From Tolypeutes matacus (lineage: Eukaryota > Chordata > Mammalia > Cingulata > Chlamyphoridae), in the NCBI GenBank assembly GCA_026826555.1, contig JAKSZT010054399.1:3208835-3272834 (forward strand): a DNA stretch of 64,000 nt. The letters run 5' to 3'. Positions 1-11,157 of this stretch are shown piece after piece. Both the position numbers and the translations under genes were made by a program. The first letter of the stretch is position 1; each line of letters opens with the position of its first letter. The notes under the pieces were generated by a model. The model did not search any database. It saw only the letters and a program-made list of their open reading frames with translations, and was not told the origin of the DNA.

Positions 1-47
1 TGGATGGATGGATGGATGGATGGATGGATGGATGGATGGATGGATGG
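1..47. repeat. (TGGA)n microsatellite
   Basis: The window opens inside an uninterrupted run of TGGA units, about twelve copies. It may extend to the left outside the window. The open frame across it, repeating M-D-G-W, is a by-product of the repeat and not a gene. Confidence 0.95.
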
Positions 48-295
48 AGAGTGGGAGAAGGGAGGGAGGGAGGGAGGGAGAAAAATGAGTGAAGGAGGGA
101 GGAAAGGGGGAGGGAAAAAGGAAGGAGGAGCAAGGGAGAAAGAGAGAGAGGTAGGGAAGGACAGCGGAAAGGGGAGGGACAGAGAGGGAAGGACGAAGGG
201 AAAGAGGGAGGAAAAGAGGGAAGGAAGGGGAAAGGGAGGGAAAAAGAAGAATGAAAAGGGAAAAGGGGGAAGTTGGGGAGCATGAGGGATAAAAG
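48..295. repeat. purine-rich (GGGA/GGAA) low-complexity tract
   Basis: About 250 bases are almost pure A/G on the plus strand, built from irregular GGGA, GGAA and GAAAA units. The tract directly follows the TGGA microsatellite and probably arose by its slippage and decay. Such homopurine tracts can adopt triplex structures. The encoded frame, rich in Gly, Lys, Glu and Arg, is compositional. Confidence 0.85.
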
Positions 296-330
296 GAGAA
301 ACAGGATTTTCCCCTCTTTTTTCCCCCTTA

Positions 331-744
331 GCAGCAGAGTCCAGCTGGCTACAGATCCTACCTCTGCCTGCAGTTTTAGTAGCTAAGTAACACTGGGAAA
401 AGTGCTTTTATTCTCTGATTACCAGCATCCCTGCCACCCACCCCTACCTATTCTCCCTCTGCCCTGCTCTCTGCTTGAAAGGCTGAACCCCCAGAACTGG
501 GTCGTCGTGCCCACCCCCCCCACCCCCTGGCTCCCGGCTCTGGCTTTGCCATCAGCAATGGGGAGAGAGAGAGGTGTCCTGTCCACAGGCCTTGGGGGAG
601 GAATGGCTTTCCGCGGAGATGGATCCTATGACGCTGGCCACCGCTCTGTAAAGAAAGTCCCTGGGGGAAACTGTCTTCTATTAGACCCTCTGTGCGTGCC
701 ACGGGTTTCCTGCCAGGACCCCGACTGATAAGAACAGTCCCTGA
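331..744. other. intergenic, no recognised feature
   Basis: Mixed-composition sequence with a C-rich run near 510-530. Overlapping open frames on both strands (about 108 and 129 codons) share the same bases, and neither resembles a known protein or shows splice signals that would make an exon. I see nothing else here. Confidence 0.4.
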
Positions 745-930
745 CCCCTTCTGAGCGTTGACATCCTCCCCTCTAAAATGAGGACGATCATTCTTACTTG
801 GCAAGATCGCCACCAAGGTGAAGTGAGTGGAATACACTGAGCACCCAGTGTGTACCTGGCACTATTCTAAACGTTTTACACTCATGATTCCCTTTCTCTG
901 TCTTCAAACAAGCAAGCAACTCCTTGTCCC
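745..930 (+). repeat. MIR/L2-type ancient repeat fragment (weak)
   Basis: The order of a 'ctctaaaatgaggacgatca' block followed by 'tgtgtacctggcactattct' matches the 3' part of a mammal-wide MIR or L2 element. It is diverged and its ends are uncertain. Confidence 0.35.
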
Positions 931-979
931 TGGGCTTTCCAACTGCCTTCTAAGAAATAAGGACTACGATGAAGGTTTT

Positions 980-1775
980 TGTTTGCTTGATTGCTTTTAG
1001 CAATTTTATTGAGATATATTCATATGCCACACAATCAGTCTAACGTGTACATTCAATGGGTTTTGATATAATCACAGAGTTGTGCATTCACCCCTACAAT
1101 CAATATTAGAGCATTTTCATTACTCCAAAAAGATTACTCCCATCCCTTAGCAGTCACCTCTCTATCCTTCTATCTCCTGCCATAAGTATCTGCTAACCTA
1201 GTTCCATCCCTATAAATTTATTTATATTTACAATTTATATAAATGGAGTCAAACAATATACAGTACTTTTGTGTCTGGTTTCTGTCACTTCAGACAATTC
1301 TCTTTTTTTACAATTGATGAAAAAATATTAATATATTACTATTCACTACAGTCCATTTTTTGCTTTAGGTGCAGTTTAGCTCACATACCACCCTATTATT
1401 AACATCTTGTAATAGTATGACTCTTCTGATTCGTGGAAGAACATTCTTATATTTGTACTATTAGCCACACTCATCTGAAATGGGGTTCACTCTGCTATAT
1501 AGTCCCATGTTTCATCCTTCAGCTTTTCTCCTAGTGACAAACACAACCCTAAACTTTCCCTTTCAACCAAATCATACCCCCATATTGGCACTGCTAATTA
1601 CATTCATTCTAAAGTGCTATCACCTCCAGCCAATTCCAAGCATTTACAACCAACCTTATTACCAATTCAGTGTACATGAAACCACTGCTCCCCATTCCCT
1701 ATCCTCATTCTATCTTCTGGTGTCCAATCTTCTAGCTATTAACTAGATGACTTTGCTCAATATATTTAGTTCATA
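980..1775 (-). other. L1 3'UTR
   Basis: This lies between the inferred ORF2 stop (1776-1778, minus strand) and the 3' target-site duplication. It shows the usual A/T-rich mammalian L1 3'UTR blocks seen in reverse, for example 'caattttattgagatatatt' near 1001. No clean poly-A tail survives at the 3' end, which fits its age. Confidence 0.7.
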
Positions 1776-4605
1776 TTAGTGAGATCATACTGTATTTGTC
1801 CTTTTGTGTCTGGCTTGTTTCATTCAGCATAATGTCCTCAAGTTCATCTATGTTGTCATATGCATCATGACTTCATTTCTTCTAAAAGCTGAATAATATT
1901 CCATCATATCTTGTTCCACATTTTGTTTATCCATTCATCTGTTGATGGGCACCTAGGTTGTTTCCATATTTTGGCAAGTGTGAACAATGCCTCTATGAAC
2001 ATCAATATGCAAATATCTGTGAACATCCCTGCTTCCAGTTCTTCTGAGTATACACCTAGGAGTGGGATTGCTGGATCGTATGGAAGCTCTATATTTAACT
2101 TCCTGAGGAACCACAAAACTGTCTTCCACAGCAGCTGCACCATTCTACATTGCCACCAACAGTGAATAAGTGTTCCTATTTCTCCACATCCCCTCCAACA
2201 CTTGTATTTTCTGTGTTTGTTTTTTTTAATAGTGGCCATTCTAATAGGTATGAAATGATATCTCATTGTAGTTTTGATTTGCATTACCCTAGTAGCTAAT
2301 GATGTTGAACATCTTTTCATTTGCTTTTTGGCCACTTGTATTTCCTCTTTGAAAAATGTCCATTCATGTCTTTTGCCCATTTTTTAAATTGGGTTGTCTT
2401 TTTATCATTGAGTTGTAGGATCTCTTTATATATTATGGATATTAAACCCTTATCAGATATATGGTTTCCAAATATTTTCTCCTATTGAGTAGGCTGCTTT
2501 TTAACCTTCTTGACAGTCCTTTGAAGCAAAAAAAAAAAAAAAAAACCATTTAGAGAAAGTTCCATTTATCTGTTTTTCTTTCATTGTTCATGCTTTGGGT
2601 GTAAGGCCTAAGAAACCACCTCCTACCACAAGACCTTGAAGATGCTTTCCTACATATTCTTCTAGTTTTATGGTCCTGGCTTTTATATTTAGTTCTTTGA
2701 TCCATTTTGAATTGATTCTTGTATAAGGTGTGAGATAGGGGTCCTCTTTCATTCTTTTGGATATGGATATCCAGTTCTCCCATCACCATTTGTTGAAGAC
2801 TTTTCTGTCCCAGTTGAGTGGGCTTGGTAGCCTTGTCAAAAATCAATTGACCATAGAGATGAGTGTCTATTTATGAATTCTCAATTCATTCCCATTAATC
2901 TATATGTCTATCTTTATGCCAATACCATGCTGTTTTGACCACTGTAGCTTTGTAATATGCTTTAAAATCAGGAAGTGTGAGTCCACTGACCTCATTAGTC
3001 TTTTTAAAAGTATTTTTGGCTATTTGGGGTCCCTTTCTCTTCCAAATAAATTTAGTATTGACTTGCCCATTTATGCTGTTGGAATTTGGATTGGGATTGC
3101 ATTGAAGCTGTAAATCAATTTGGGTAGAACTGACATCTTAATTATATTTAGACTTCTAAACCATGAACATGGAATTTACTCCATTTGTTTAGGTCTTTTA
3201 AATTTTCTTTTAACAATGTTTTGTAGTTTTCTGAATACAGATCCTTTACATCTCTGGCTAAATTTATTCCTAGAGATTTGATTCTCTAGTGGCTATTGTA
3301 AATGGAATTTGTTTCCTGATTTCTTCCTCAGATGGTTCACTTTTAATGTATAGAAACACTACTGATTTTTTGCATATGGATCTTGTATTCTGCCACTGTG
3401 CTGAATTTGTTTTTTTAGCTCTAGTAGTTTCATTGTTCATTTTGGGTTGTTTTTCTTAAGTATAGGACATATCATCTGCAAATAGTAAAAGTTTTACTTC
3501 TTCCTTTCTGGTTTGGATTCCTTTTATTTCTTTTTCTTGCCTAATTGCTCTGGCTAGAACTTCTAGAACAATGTTGACAGTGGACATTCTTCTCGTTCCC
3601 CATCTTAGAGAGAAAACTTTCAACATTTCATCATTGAGTATGATGTTGGCTGAGATTTTTTCATATATGCCCTGTATCATTTTGAGGTAGTTTCCTTCCA
3701 TTCCTATCTTTCTAAATGTTTTTATCAAGAAACGATGCTGGATTTTGTCACATGCCTTTTCTAGGTTAAGAAAGATGATTGTGTGACTTTTTTCCTTCAA
3801 TTTGTTAGTGTGGTTTATTACATTAATGGATTTTCTTGTGTTGAACCACCCTTGCATACCCAGAATAAAACCCACTTGATCATGGTATATGATTCTTTTA
3901 ACATGCTTTTGGATTCAATTTGTAAGTATTTTGTTGAGGATTTTTGCATGTATATTCATTAGAGAGAATGTTCTATAATTTTCTTTTCTTGTAGTATCTT
4001 TATCTGGCTTTGGCATTAAGGTGAAGTCAGCCTCATAGAATGGATTACATAGTGTTCTCTCTTTTTCAATTTTTTTGGAAGAGTTTGAGCAGGACTAGTA
4101 TTAATTCTTCTTTATATTATTGGTAGAGTTCAACCTTAGAAGACATCTGGTCCTGGACTCTTCTTTGTTGGGAGGTTTTTGATGCCTGATTCACTCTCTT
4201 TACTTGGGATAGGTTTGTTGATATTTTCTATTTCTTTTTGAATCAGTGTATATAGTTTGTGCTTCTAGGAAGTTGTCCATATCATGTAAGTTATCTAATT
4301 TGTTGGCTAACAGTTGTTCATTGTATCTTCTTATGATCTGTTTTATTTCTGTAGGATCAGTAGTAACATCCCTACTTTCATTTCTGATTTTATGTATTTG
4401 CATCTTCTCTCCTATTTTCTTTGTCAGTCTCAACTATAAGGGTTTGTCGATTTTGTTAATATTGAACAACAAGCATTTGGTTTTGTTGATTCTCTCTATT
4501 GTTTATTTTGTTCTCAATTTCACTTATTTCTACTCTAATCTTTATTTCTTTACTTTTGCATACTTTGGGATTGGTTGGCTGTTCTTTTTCTAGTTCCTCC
4601 AGGTA

Positions 4606-4621
4606 TGCAATAAAGTCTTTT
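4606..4621. repeat. target-site duplication, left copy
   Basis: A 16-bp sequence, tgcaataaagtctttt, repeated exactly at 4806-4821. The two copies bracket the SINE and are perfectly matched, so this insertion is younger than the L1 that hosts it. Confidence 0.9.
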
Positions 4622-4805
4622 TTTTTTTTTTTTTAAAGATTTTATTTATTTATTCATTTATCCCCCCCTTGCTGCTTGTGCTCGCTGGGTCAGCTAACCA
4701 TGCCACATGGGTGGGCTTGCCTTCACCAGGAGGCCCCGGGAACCGAACCCGGGGCCTCCCATATGGTAAACAGGAGCCCTACTGATTGAGCCACAGCCGC
4801 TTCCC
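4622..4805 (-). mobile_element. DAS-type tRNA-derived SINE, monomeric, minus strand
   Basis: On the minus strand the element begins with a tRNA-like head near 4805 and ends in an A-rich tail near 4622. The head holds a Pol III B-box-like sequence (complement of ccgggaaccgaaccc, about 4736-4750), and the tail contains AATAAA-like repeats. It has one tRNA-related head only, unlike the dimeric copies at 29.1, 35.4 and 46.9 kb. Perfect 16-bp duplications flank it. SINEs of this type are known from armadillo and are the best taxonomic marker in the window. It lies inside L1 ORF2 and in the same orientation as the L1. Confidence 0.9.
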
Positions 4806-4821
4806 TGCAATAAAGTCTTTT
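4806..4821. repeat. target-site duplication, right copy
   Basis: Exact second copy of the 16-bp sequence at 4606-4621. Confidence 0.9.
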
Positions 4822-5867
4822 ATTTTAGCTCTTTCTTCTTTTTCAATGTAAGCACTATGGGCTATAAATTTTCCTCTTAGCACTGCCTTTGCTGCATCCC
4901 ACAAGTTTTGATATGTTGTGTTTTCGTTTATATTCGCCTTGAGATAGTTACTGATATCTCTTGTGATTTCTTCTTTGACCCACTGATTGTTTGTTGTTTA
5001 ACCTCCATATATTTGTGAATTTTCCATTCTCCATCTGTTATTGATTTCCAGCTTCATTCCATTATGATCAAAGAAAGTGCTTTGTATAATTTCAATCTTT
5101 TTAAATTTATTGAGGCCTCTTTTGTGACCCAACTTAGGGTCTATCCCAGAAAAGATCCATGAGCAATTGAGAAGAATGTATATCCTGCTGTTTTGGAGTG
5201 CAATGTTCTATATATGTCTTTTAGGTCTAGTTTGTTTATCTTATTACCCAAGCTCTCTGTTTCCTTATTGATCCTCTGCTCAATTATGAGAACGTTGTAC
5301 TGAAGTCACCAACTATTATTGTAGAATCTCTCTCTCCCTTCAATTTTGCCAGTGTTTGTCTCGTGTATTTGGGGCACCCTGGTTAGGTACATAAATATTT
5401 ATTATTGTTATTTCTTCTTGGTGCATCATCCCTTTTATTAATATGTAATGGCCTTCTTTGTCTTTCATAACAGTTTTGCATGTAAAATCTATTTCTTCCA
5501 ATATTAGTGTAGCTACTCCAGCTGTCTTTTTGTTTGTTTGTTTGATTTTGTTTCTTTTGTTACTGTTTGTGTGGAATATCTTTTACTAACCTTTCAAGGC
5601 TGTGTCCTTGCATCTAAGGTGACTCTCTTATAGATAGCATATAGATGGCTCATATTTTTTTTACCCATTCTGTCAGTTTGTGTCTCTTGATTGGAGAGTT
5701 CAATTCACTAACATTTAATATTATTACTATAAAAGATTTACTTACTTTGACCATTTTATCCTTTGGCTTTTCTATGTCATATTTTTCTATTGTCTGTCAT
5801 ATTATCCTTTTAGTTACCTTTATTATAATCTTCATTTCTATATTCTTCTCCAAGCCTCTTTCTCTTG

Positions 5868-6770
5868 TCTTTTTCTTTCAGGCTGCAGCACTCCCTTTAA
5901 TATCTCTTATAAGGCCTGTCTCTTGGTGATGAACTCCCTAAGTTTCTGTTTATCTGTGAAAACTTTAAACTTGCCCTCATTTTTGAAGGACAGTTTTTGC
6001 CAGATAAAGAATTCTTGGCTGGCAGCTTTTTTTTTCTTTCAGCATCTTAAATATGTCATACAACTGCCTTGTTGCCTCCATGCTTTCTGAGGAGAAATGT
6101 GCATTAAGTCTTATTGGACATTGCTTGCATGTGATGTATCCCTTTCTCTTGTTGCTTTCAGAGTTCTCCATCGCTGGCATTTGACATTCTAAATAGTATG
6201 TACCTCAGAGTGGTCTATTTGGATTTATTTGGTTTGTAGTACATTGTCCTTCTTGGATATTAATATTTATGTCTTGTATAAGGGTTGGGAAATTTTTGAC
6301 CATTATTTCCTCAAATATTCTTTCTGCCCCTTTTTCATTCTCTTCTCCTTCCAGGACACCCAGAATGCAAATGTTTGTGTGCTTCATGCTGTCATTAAAT
6401 TCCCTGAAACCCTGTTCAAATTTTTCACTCTTTTCTCTGTCTGTTCTTCTGCTTTTCAAGTTCAGATGCTCTGTCTTCTAATTTGCTTATCTGTTTTTCT
6501 ACCATTTCAAATCTGCTGTTGTATGCCTCTAATGTATTTTCAATCTCATCCATTGCATGTTTTGTTCCCTTAAAACCTGTCGCTTTTCTTTGCAAGCTTT
6601 CAAATTCTTCTTTATGCTCACCCAGTTTCTTATTAATAGCCTTTATCTCTTTAAGTCATATTTTCTTTCAACTCCTTGAATTGATTTAGGAGATTTGTCA
6701 AACATCATTGATTAATTGTTTTAAATTCTATGTGTTGTCAGGGTTTTTAATTTGTTCCTTTGGCTGGGCC
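5868..6770 (-). pseudogene. L1 ORF1 (RNA-binding chaperone protein), broken
   Basis: ORF1p coats L1 RNA as a trimer through a coiled coil, an RRM and a C-terminal domain. Minus-strand frames at 6205-6459 and 5977-6180 read like the middle and C-terminal parts of mammalian ORF1p, including an N-F-P-x-L block and a Q-P-R-I-L block. The charged Lys/Glu-rich stretch upstream (about 6460-6700) matches the coiled-coil region. The frame is interrupted by stops and shifts, and the boundaries are approximate. It sits just upstream of ORF2, as expected. Confidence 0.75.
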
Positions 6771-7544
6771 ATATCTTCCTGTTTCTTATTATGGCTTGTA
6801 ATTTTTTGCTGATGTCTAGGCATCTGATTATGTTAGTGGGTTTACTCTGATGGTCCATTCTCTCTCTTGCCTGGGGTTTTATTTTTTGAGTGGTTTTGTT
6901 TTACGACTTTTCTTTGATTTTTGGTTCAACTTATTCTTATTTAAAATTGCCTTGTTTAAGTTATCAACACAGGGCTAGGGACCCACGATGAGGGCGCAGG
7001 CCAGATCCAATGGGACCTGGGGATAGAGACAGGAGAGGTGCCAAAAAGCCTTTTTTTCCCTTCACTTTCCCAGCCTGCCAGCGTATGGCACTCTTCAGCA
7101 GACCTTTCCACAGACATGTCTCTTCCAACCTCCACCAGATGGTGTTTCCAGACCAGTTAGAGCCACAATTCAAAGCCAGGCCCTGCTGTTTAAGCTTACT
7201 GAGGAAAAACCACACTCAGCCCTCCCCCACACCGTGCCTCTTCCCAGGAAGAAAATGTCCACTCCCCTCTCAGTCGGCAGCAATTAGCCACAGGTTTTAC
7301 CGAGGCTGTTCACTTCAGTGGTGGGTGATGAGAGCTGTTCCCTGCCACAGAGGTGATTTAATCACCATTTTCATTTTGGTCTCTTTGTCTCTCTGTCTCA
7401 CTCCCTCTTGGACAATGCATACAGCACTCCCCTAGTCTGCAGATCCCCAAAGCAGCTGCTTTGGACAGCTTCTGCCCTTCCTCCATTGTTTTTGTAAGAG
7501 AGGTGAGCCCTGATGACCTTCACCATCGCCATCTTCCCAGAACT
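6771..7544 (-). promoter_or_regulatory. L1 5'UTR (former internal Pol II promoter)
   Basis: About 0.8 kb between ORF1 and the 5' target-site duplication, more G/C-rich than the rest of the element. Its outer end reads 'gccatcttcccagaactct' on the plus strand, like L1 5' ends. Plus-strand open frames here (for example 7010-7435) are antisense to the element and look incidental. Confidence 0.55.
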
Positions 7545-7559
7545 CTATGATGAAGTTTT

Positions 7560-8103
7560 AACCCATCACCTGGGCCCACTCTCCCAAAACTACATGATCT
7601 GGTAGCTGGGGCAGAGTATGATGAAGATGTTTTTATCAGCTCTCAGCAGGAGGAATAGCCTGTGCTTCATGGGTGTGATACAGGTTTGGCTAACCATTCC
7701 CAGACTCTACCAAACCAAAGTCAAACCTGCATGCACAATGTTTTTCTGACTTGGAAAGGAAGGCAGCAGGTCCCGGGAGCTCCTCCTCGACATGAGGCAT
7801 TTCAGAATCCACTCATCTTGCTGGGCTGAGGCATGACAGCCTGGTCAAGGGCCGCTTTTTGGGAAGGGGAGGTCTTTACTGAACTTTGAGTTTTAGGAAT
7901 GTGGTCATCCATCTCTGCTCTCAACCAAGAAAGCACCTTAATCACCAATAATTATAATAAAGGGTTATTTAAACTTCCAGACTTGTTCTTTCAATCATAT
8001 CATTCTTTCTATAGTACTAGTAAGGAAGAACTATGCATCATCCCTGGAGCCCAGATGGATAGGAAACAAGTAGGAAGCCTGGCCCATATCCTCCAGGGAC
8101 ATA
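7560..8103. other. intergenic, no recognised feature
   Basis: Single-copy-looking sequence between the L1 and the first LTR. No repeat, coding pattern or RNA structure was recognised. Confidence 0.4.
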
Positions 8104-8108
8104 GAGTT

Positions 8109-8758
8109 TGTCTTAGTTTGCCACATGGCTGCTGATGTAAAGTACCAGAAATGTGTTGGCTTTTATAAAGGGAATTTATTTGGGGTAAAAGCTTACAGTT
8201 CCAAGGCTGTGAAATGTCCAAATTAAGGCATCAGCAGAGATGCTTTCTCATCAAAGCCAACTACCACATGGTGAAGCAAGATGACCACCCATCTCTGCCG
8301 AGGTCCCTGCCTTCCGCTCCTCAATCTCATGTCTTCCAGAACTCAGCTGAGGATAGCCAGGAATAGGGCTTGTCTCTTTCCAGGCCTCCTCTATCAATCT
8401 CAGCTGTTCCACTTTCTTCCCAAGTTCAGCTGCAAGCTAGCAGGCATATGGCTCCTCTCTCTCTGGGCCTTAGTTCTTTGAGCCTCTCAGAGACTTCTCT
8501 CCTTGCAGCTCAGCTATGGGTGAATTGGAGTCCTTTCTTTCACATGGCAGGATCAATATGGCAGCTACGTTTTCCTGTGTTTGTCTCTTTCGTGTGTCTC
8601 CATTTTTATAAGACCCAGCAAGAGGGTGGAAACTCAACCTGAGTCATAACTCATGGACATAGTCCAACTGAAAGGGTCTCACACCCACAGGAATGGATTC
8701 ATTCACAAATATAATCTTTCTCTTTTTGGGATTCATAAAATAATTTCAAACTGCCAGA
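8109..8758 (-). mobile_element. solo LTR, ERVL/MaLR-like, minus strand
   Basis: A solo long terminal repeat left by an endogenous retrovirus-like element after loss of the interior. On the plus strand it starts 'tgtcttagtttgccacatgg' and ends 'ttcaaactgccaga', which is the reverse of the usual TG...CA ends with one changed base. A perfect 5-bp duplication, gagtt, flanks it at 8104-8108 and 8759-8763; 5 bp is the size expected for this class. A complement-strand AATAAA-like signal lies near the 'gggaatttatttggg' block (about 8169-8183). No viral gene is present. It is the same family as the LTR at 11158-11757. Confidence 0.75.
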
Positions 8759-8763
8759 GAGTT

Positions 8764-9520
8764 AGACAGAGAAGATGAGCCCAAACTGCCTTGTGGTATG
8801 ATTCTCTGGCTCTCCAGGAAAGCTACAGAAGCAGAGACCACCTGTGCATGCCAGTTCACCGGAGGGTAACATTTAAGGGGAGAAAAGTGGTTGCAGTTGT
8901 CCTGATCTGCGGGACGGGAGAACTCAGGCCATGAGTTTTCAAGGTTGCAGAAGTCCTGATCTACGGCAGCTCTGTATAGGCAATATCAGAGTATGGGCTG
9001 CGTGATAGCCAGGCTATTCTTAGCCATATGGTTTATTATAGTCACCCTTCTTGTGGTAGTTTTATCAACCTGTTCAAGCCCCTTGTGTTCATTTTCTGAG
9101 CAGCTCAACAGTAGTTGTTTTCCCATTATCACTCTATTTGCTATTCCTTTAACTCTCATAATTGTTGTTATAATTTACTGTGCTCTGTTTACAAAGGACA
9201 GATAATCACTCATGTGGAAATGTATCCAGTGACTTTTTCATGATTCCTCCAACCCGTTTTTCAGGGGTCTGTGATTTCCTGTCATGCTTCAGGGTATTGT
9301 AAACACTGAGTCAGAGAAAAAAAAAAAACTAACATAAAGAGGGGAAAATTATAGGATTGTGTTTTTCTGTTTTGTTTTAAAACTTTTAATAGGTAGGTTT
9401 TTGTTATGTTTTTATGTAGTGAATGTTTTAGATGGGGAAGTACATTTTTATTAATTTGTGTACTAATGACGTATTAAGTATGTATATAGATCTGATGAAA
9501 TTATGAACAGCAGCAGTAGT
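8764..9520. other. intergenic, A/T-rich; one small hydrophobic frame
   Basis: No repeat family was recognised. A 70-codon plus-strand frame (8993-9205) begins at an ATG in good Kozak context (A at -3, G at +4) and would encode two hydrophobic segments (about residues 5-25 and 44-64) around a Ser/Cys-rich loop. T-rich DNA readily produces such frames by chance, and no other gene signal supports it. Confidence 0.35.
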
Positions 9521-10205
9521 TCCTTTAATTCACCCAATAAATATTTATTATACATCTATTATATGCCAATCACTGTTCTTGGCATAAAACCAGGCATAAC
9601 ACAGTGAATAAAATGAAATTCTCACTCTCTTGGAGATTACAATCTAGTGAAAAGAGACAAACAGTTAACACATGTATGATAAATCAGGTAATGATAAGAG
9701 CTAAGAAGAAAATTTATTTTTTCTTTATAGCAAGGGAAGGGGATAGAGAGTGGCTGGGTGCTATTTTAGATAAGGTGATAAGGTGGCCAGGACAGCCTTC
9801 TTTAATAAAGCAAGAAAATTAGGAATATGGATTTCTTAGGTCAGAATGTCCCAGGTAGTGGGAACGGCCAGTGCAAAGGTCTTGAGGCAGCAGAGGTTTG
9901 ACAGGGTAGAGGAAAAGCAAGGAAGCCAGTGTAGGAGGGAATGCATAGTAGAAGGCGAAGCCAGAAAGGTGGTTGGGAGGCCAATCACATAGGGTTCCAC
10001 AGACCATGGTAAGAATATTGGATACCATCTGGATTGAGTTGGGATCTCCTTTAAGGGTTCTGAGCAGATTCTGAGCAGAATATGGCATACCCTAAGTATT
10101 AGAAGTCTGCTCAGGCTGCTATATGGAAAATAGACTTTAGAGGGGCCAGGGTGGAAGCAAAAGGGGTGATGAGGCTACTGCAATAGTCCAGGCAAGAGTT
10201 GATGG
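9521..10205 (+). repeat. ancient mammalian interspersed repeat
   Basis: The segment starts with the widely repeated 'caataaatatttattataca...tatgccaatcactgttcttgg' type of sequence. It continues through recognisable blocks such as 'gtgcaaaggtcttgaggcag' (about 9873) and a 'tgcaatagtccaggcaagag' block near 10180. This order is that of an old mammal-wide repeat. I do not assign a family name. Confidence 0.55.
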
Positions 10206-10790
10206 ATCCTCAACTAGATGTGACATATATTTGATAACTGGTATAGTCTTTCTTTGACTCACATAAACTGTGTTTTTTTCCATCCTTGGTGGAAATAAAG
10301 TCTCATATTCCATACCTAGCTGCATAATACAGACTCTCTTAAATGGAACATAATGTTTAATGAAATTATGTTTTAACAATGTATTCTTTCCATCCCATTC
10401 CCCCTAATCAAAAAAAGAAAACAGAAGATTCTTTTTTTCTTCCGGCATTAAAAATCCACCTAACCGTCAGTCTCGAACTTTTAAAGATTGATATAAAATC
10501 AGATTAGGAATAGAGAACTCTATTCATTGCTCTTTTCTTCTGGTAGAATTGTGTTTAATCACTTCTAAACTGTTCATGTCAAATTTTCAGAAGTTCTTCT
10601 TAAAAAGGAATGCTTGTGATGCTAATTTCCAGGGAGAGGGATCATATTCCGAATTATAGCTTCTGCAAGTTTTAAGCTCTATTAATTTAAAATCATTAAT
10701 CAATTTCTGTGTTAAAGTTAGTGGAAAAAAATGGAGAAGGCAATATATAGCATTGTTATGCATCATATTATTTATTTATAACATTCAGAG
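10206..10790. other. intergenic, A/T-rich, no recognised feature
   Basis: A/T-rich single-copy-looking DNA. I see no gene, repeat or clear regulatory motif. Confidence 0.4.
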
Positions 10791-11150
10791 TCCCTCTCCA
10801 CAGGCTAGTCCCTGCAGAATGATTATAATTCCCATTCCACTAGCATCAGGCTTAACCATTTGATTTGCTTTGGCCAATGAAATGTGAATAGAAGTGACAT
10901 GTACCAGTTGAGAGCAGAAGCTTTAAAAGCTAACACATGGTTTTGCCATTGTTTTTTTTCCCTCTGTCATAGGGCTGGCATATCCTGGACAGGGGCTGCC
11001 CCTTCAGCCTGGGTTCTGGAATAAAAACAGCAAAGAGCAGAGCTCAGATGGCCTGTAAACAGTAACAAGAGGGAGAAGGAAACCTTCTTTTTGTTAGGGG
11101 TTTGGGGATTGTTTGTTACTGCAGCATAACTAAATCTACGCTGACTGAAC
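10790..11150 (+). repeat. old LTR/DNA-type interspersed repeat fragment
   Basis: The blocks 'ttggccaatgaaatgtgaat' near 10871 and 'ggattgtttgttactgcagc' near 11106 are typical of a common, diverged mammalian repeat ending in a '...ctgactgaac' motif. The family was not resolved. The next LTR begins immediately downstream. Confidence 0.4.
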
Positions 11151-11157
11151 AAAACAT

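Larger units (their letters stand above)
1776..5754 (-). pseudogene. L1 ORF2 (endonuclease/reverse transcriptase), broken
   Basis: ORF2p normally supplies the endonuclease and reverse transcriptase that copy L1 RNA into the genome. The N-terminal endonuclease region is recognisable at about 5340-5754. The RT catalytic motif C reads Phe-Ala-Asp-Asp at 3471-3482. A C-terminal cysteine/histidine knuckle (C-x3-C-x7-H-x4-C) lies at 2147-2200. After removing the 200-bp SINE insertion (4606-4805), the span is about 3.78 kb, close to the usual 1,275-codon ORF2. Stops and frameshifts split it into pieces, the longest being 1904-2380 and 3456-3875. The start was placed at the minus-strand ATG at 5752-5754 by position relative to the endonuclease core. 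It is a non-functional relic. Confidence 0.82.
980..7544 (-). mobile_element. near full-length L1 LINE, minus strand
   Basis: Read on the minus strand this segment has the complete L1 order: a 5'UTR of about 0.8 kb ending near 7544, ORF1, ORF2 and a 3'UTR of about 0.8 kb ending near 980. Matching short sequences flank it: ctacgatgaaggtttt at 964-979 and ctatgatgaagtttt at 7545-7559, one mismatch and one indel apart. This is what an aged target-site duplication from target-primed reverse transcription should look like. Both reading frames carry many stops, so the copy is dead. A DAS-type SINE inserted later into ORF2 (4622-4805). Total length minus the SINE is about 6.4 kb, the normal size for a complete mammalian L1. 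The subfamily was not determined, but the 3'UTR differs from that of the younger L1 copies near 27.2 and 52.2 kb. Confidence 0.88.

Noticed and set aside
4..285. 93-codon frame rich in Gly/Lys/Glu at the window start
   Set aside because: It is the translation of the TGGA and purine-rich repeats; any frame through such DNA stays open.
1904..2380. 158-codon minus-strand frame with a cysteine/histidine knuckle as a possible gene
   Set aside because: It is the C-terminal piece of L1 ORF2, continuous with other L1 blocks on both sides and lacking its own promoter or start.
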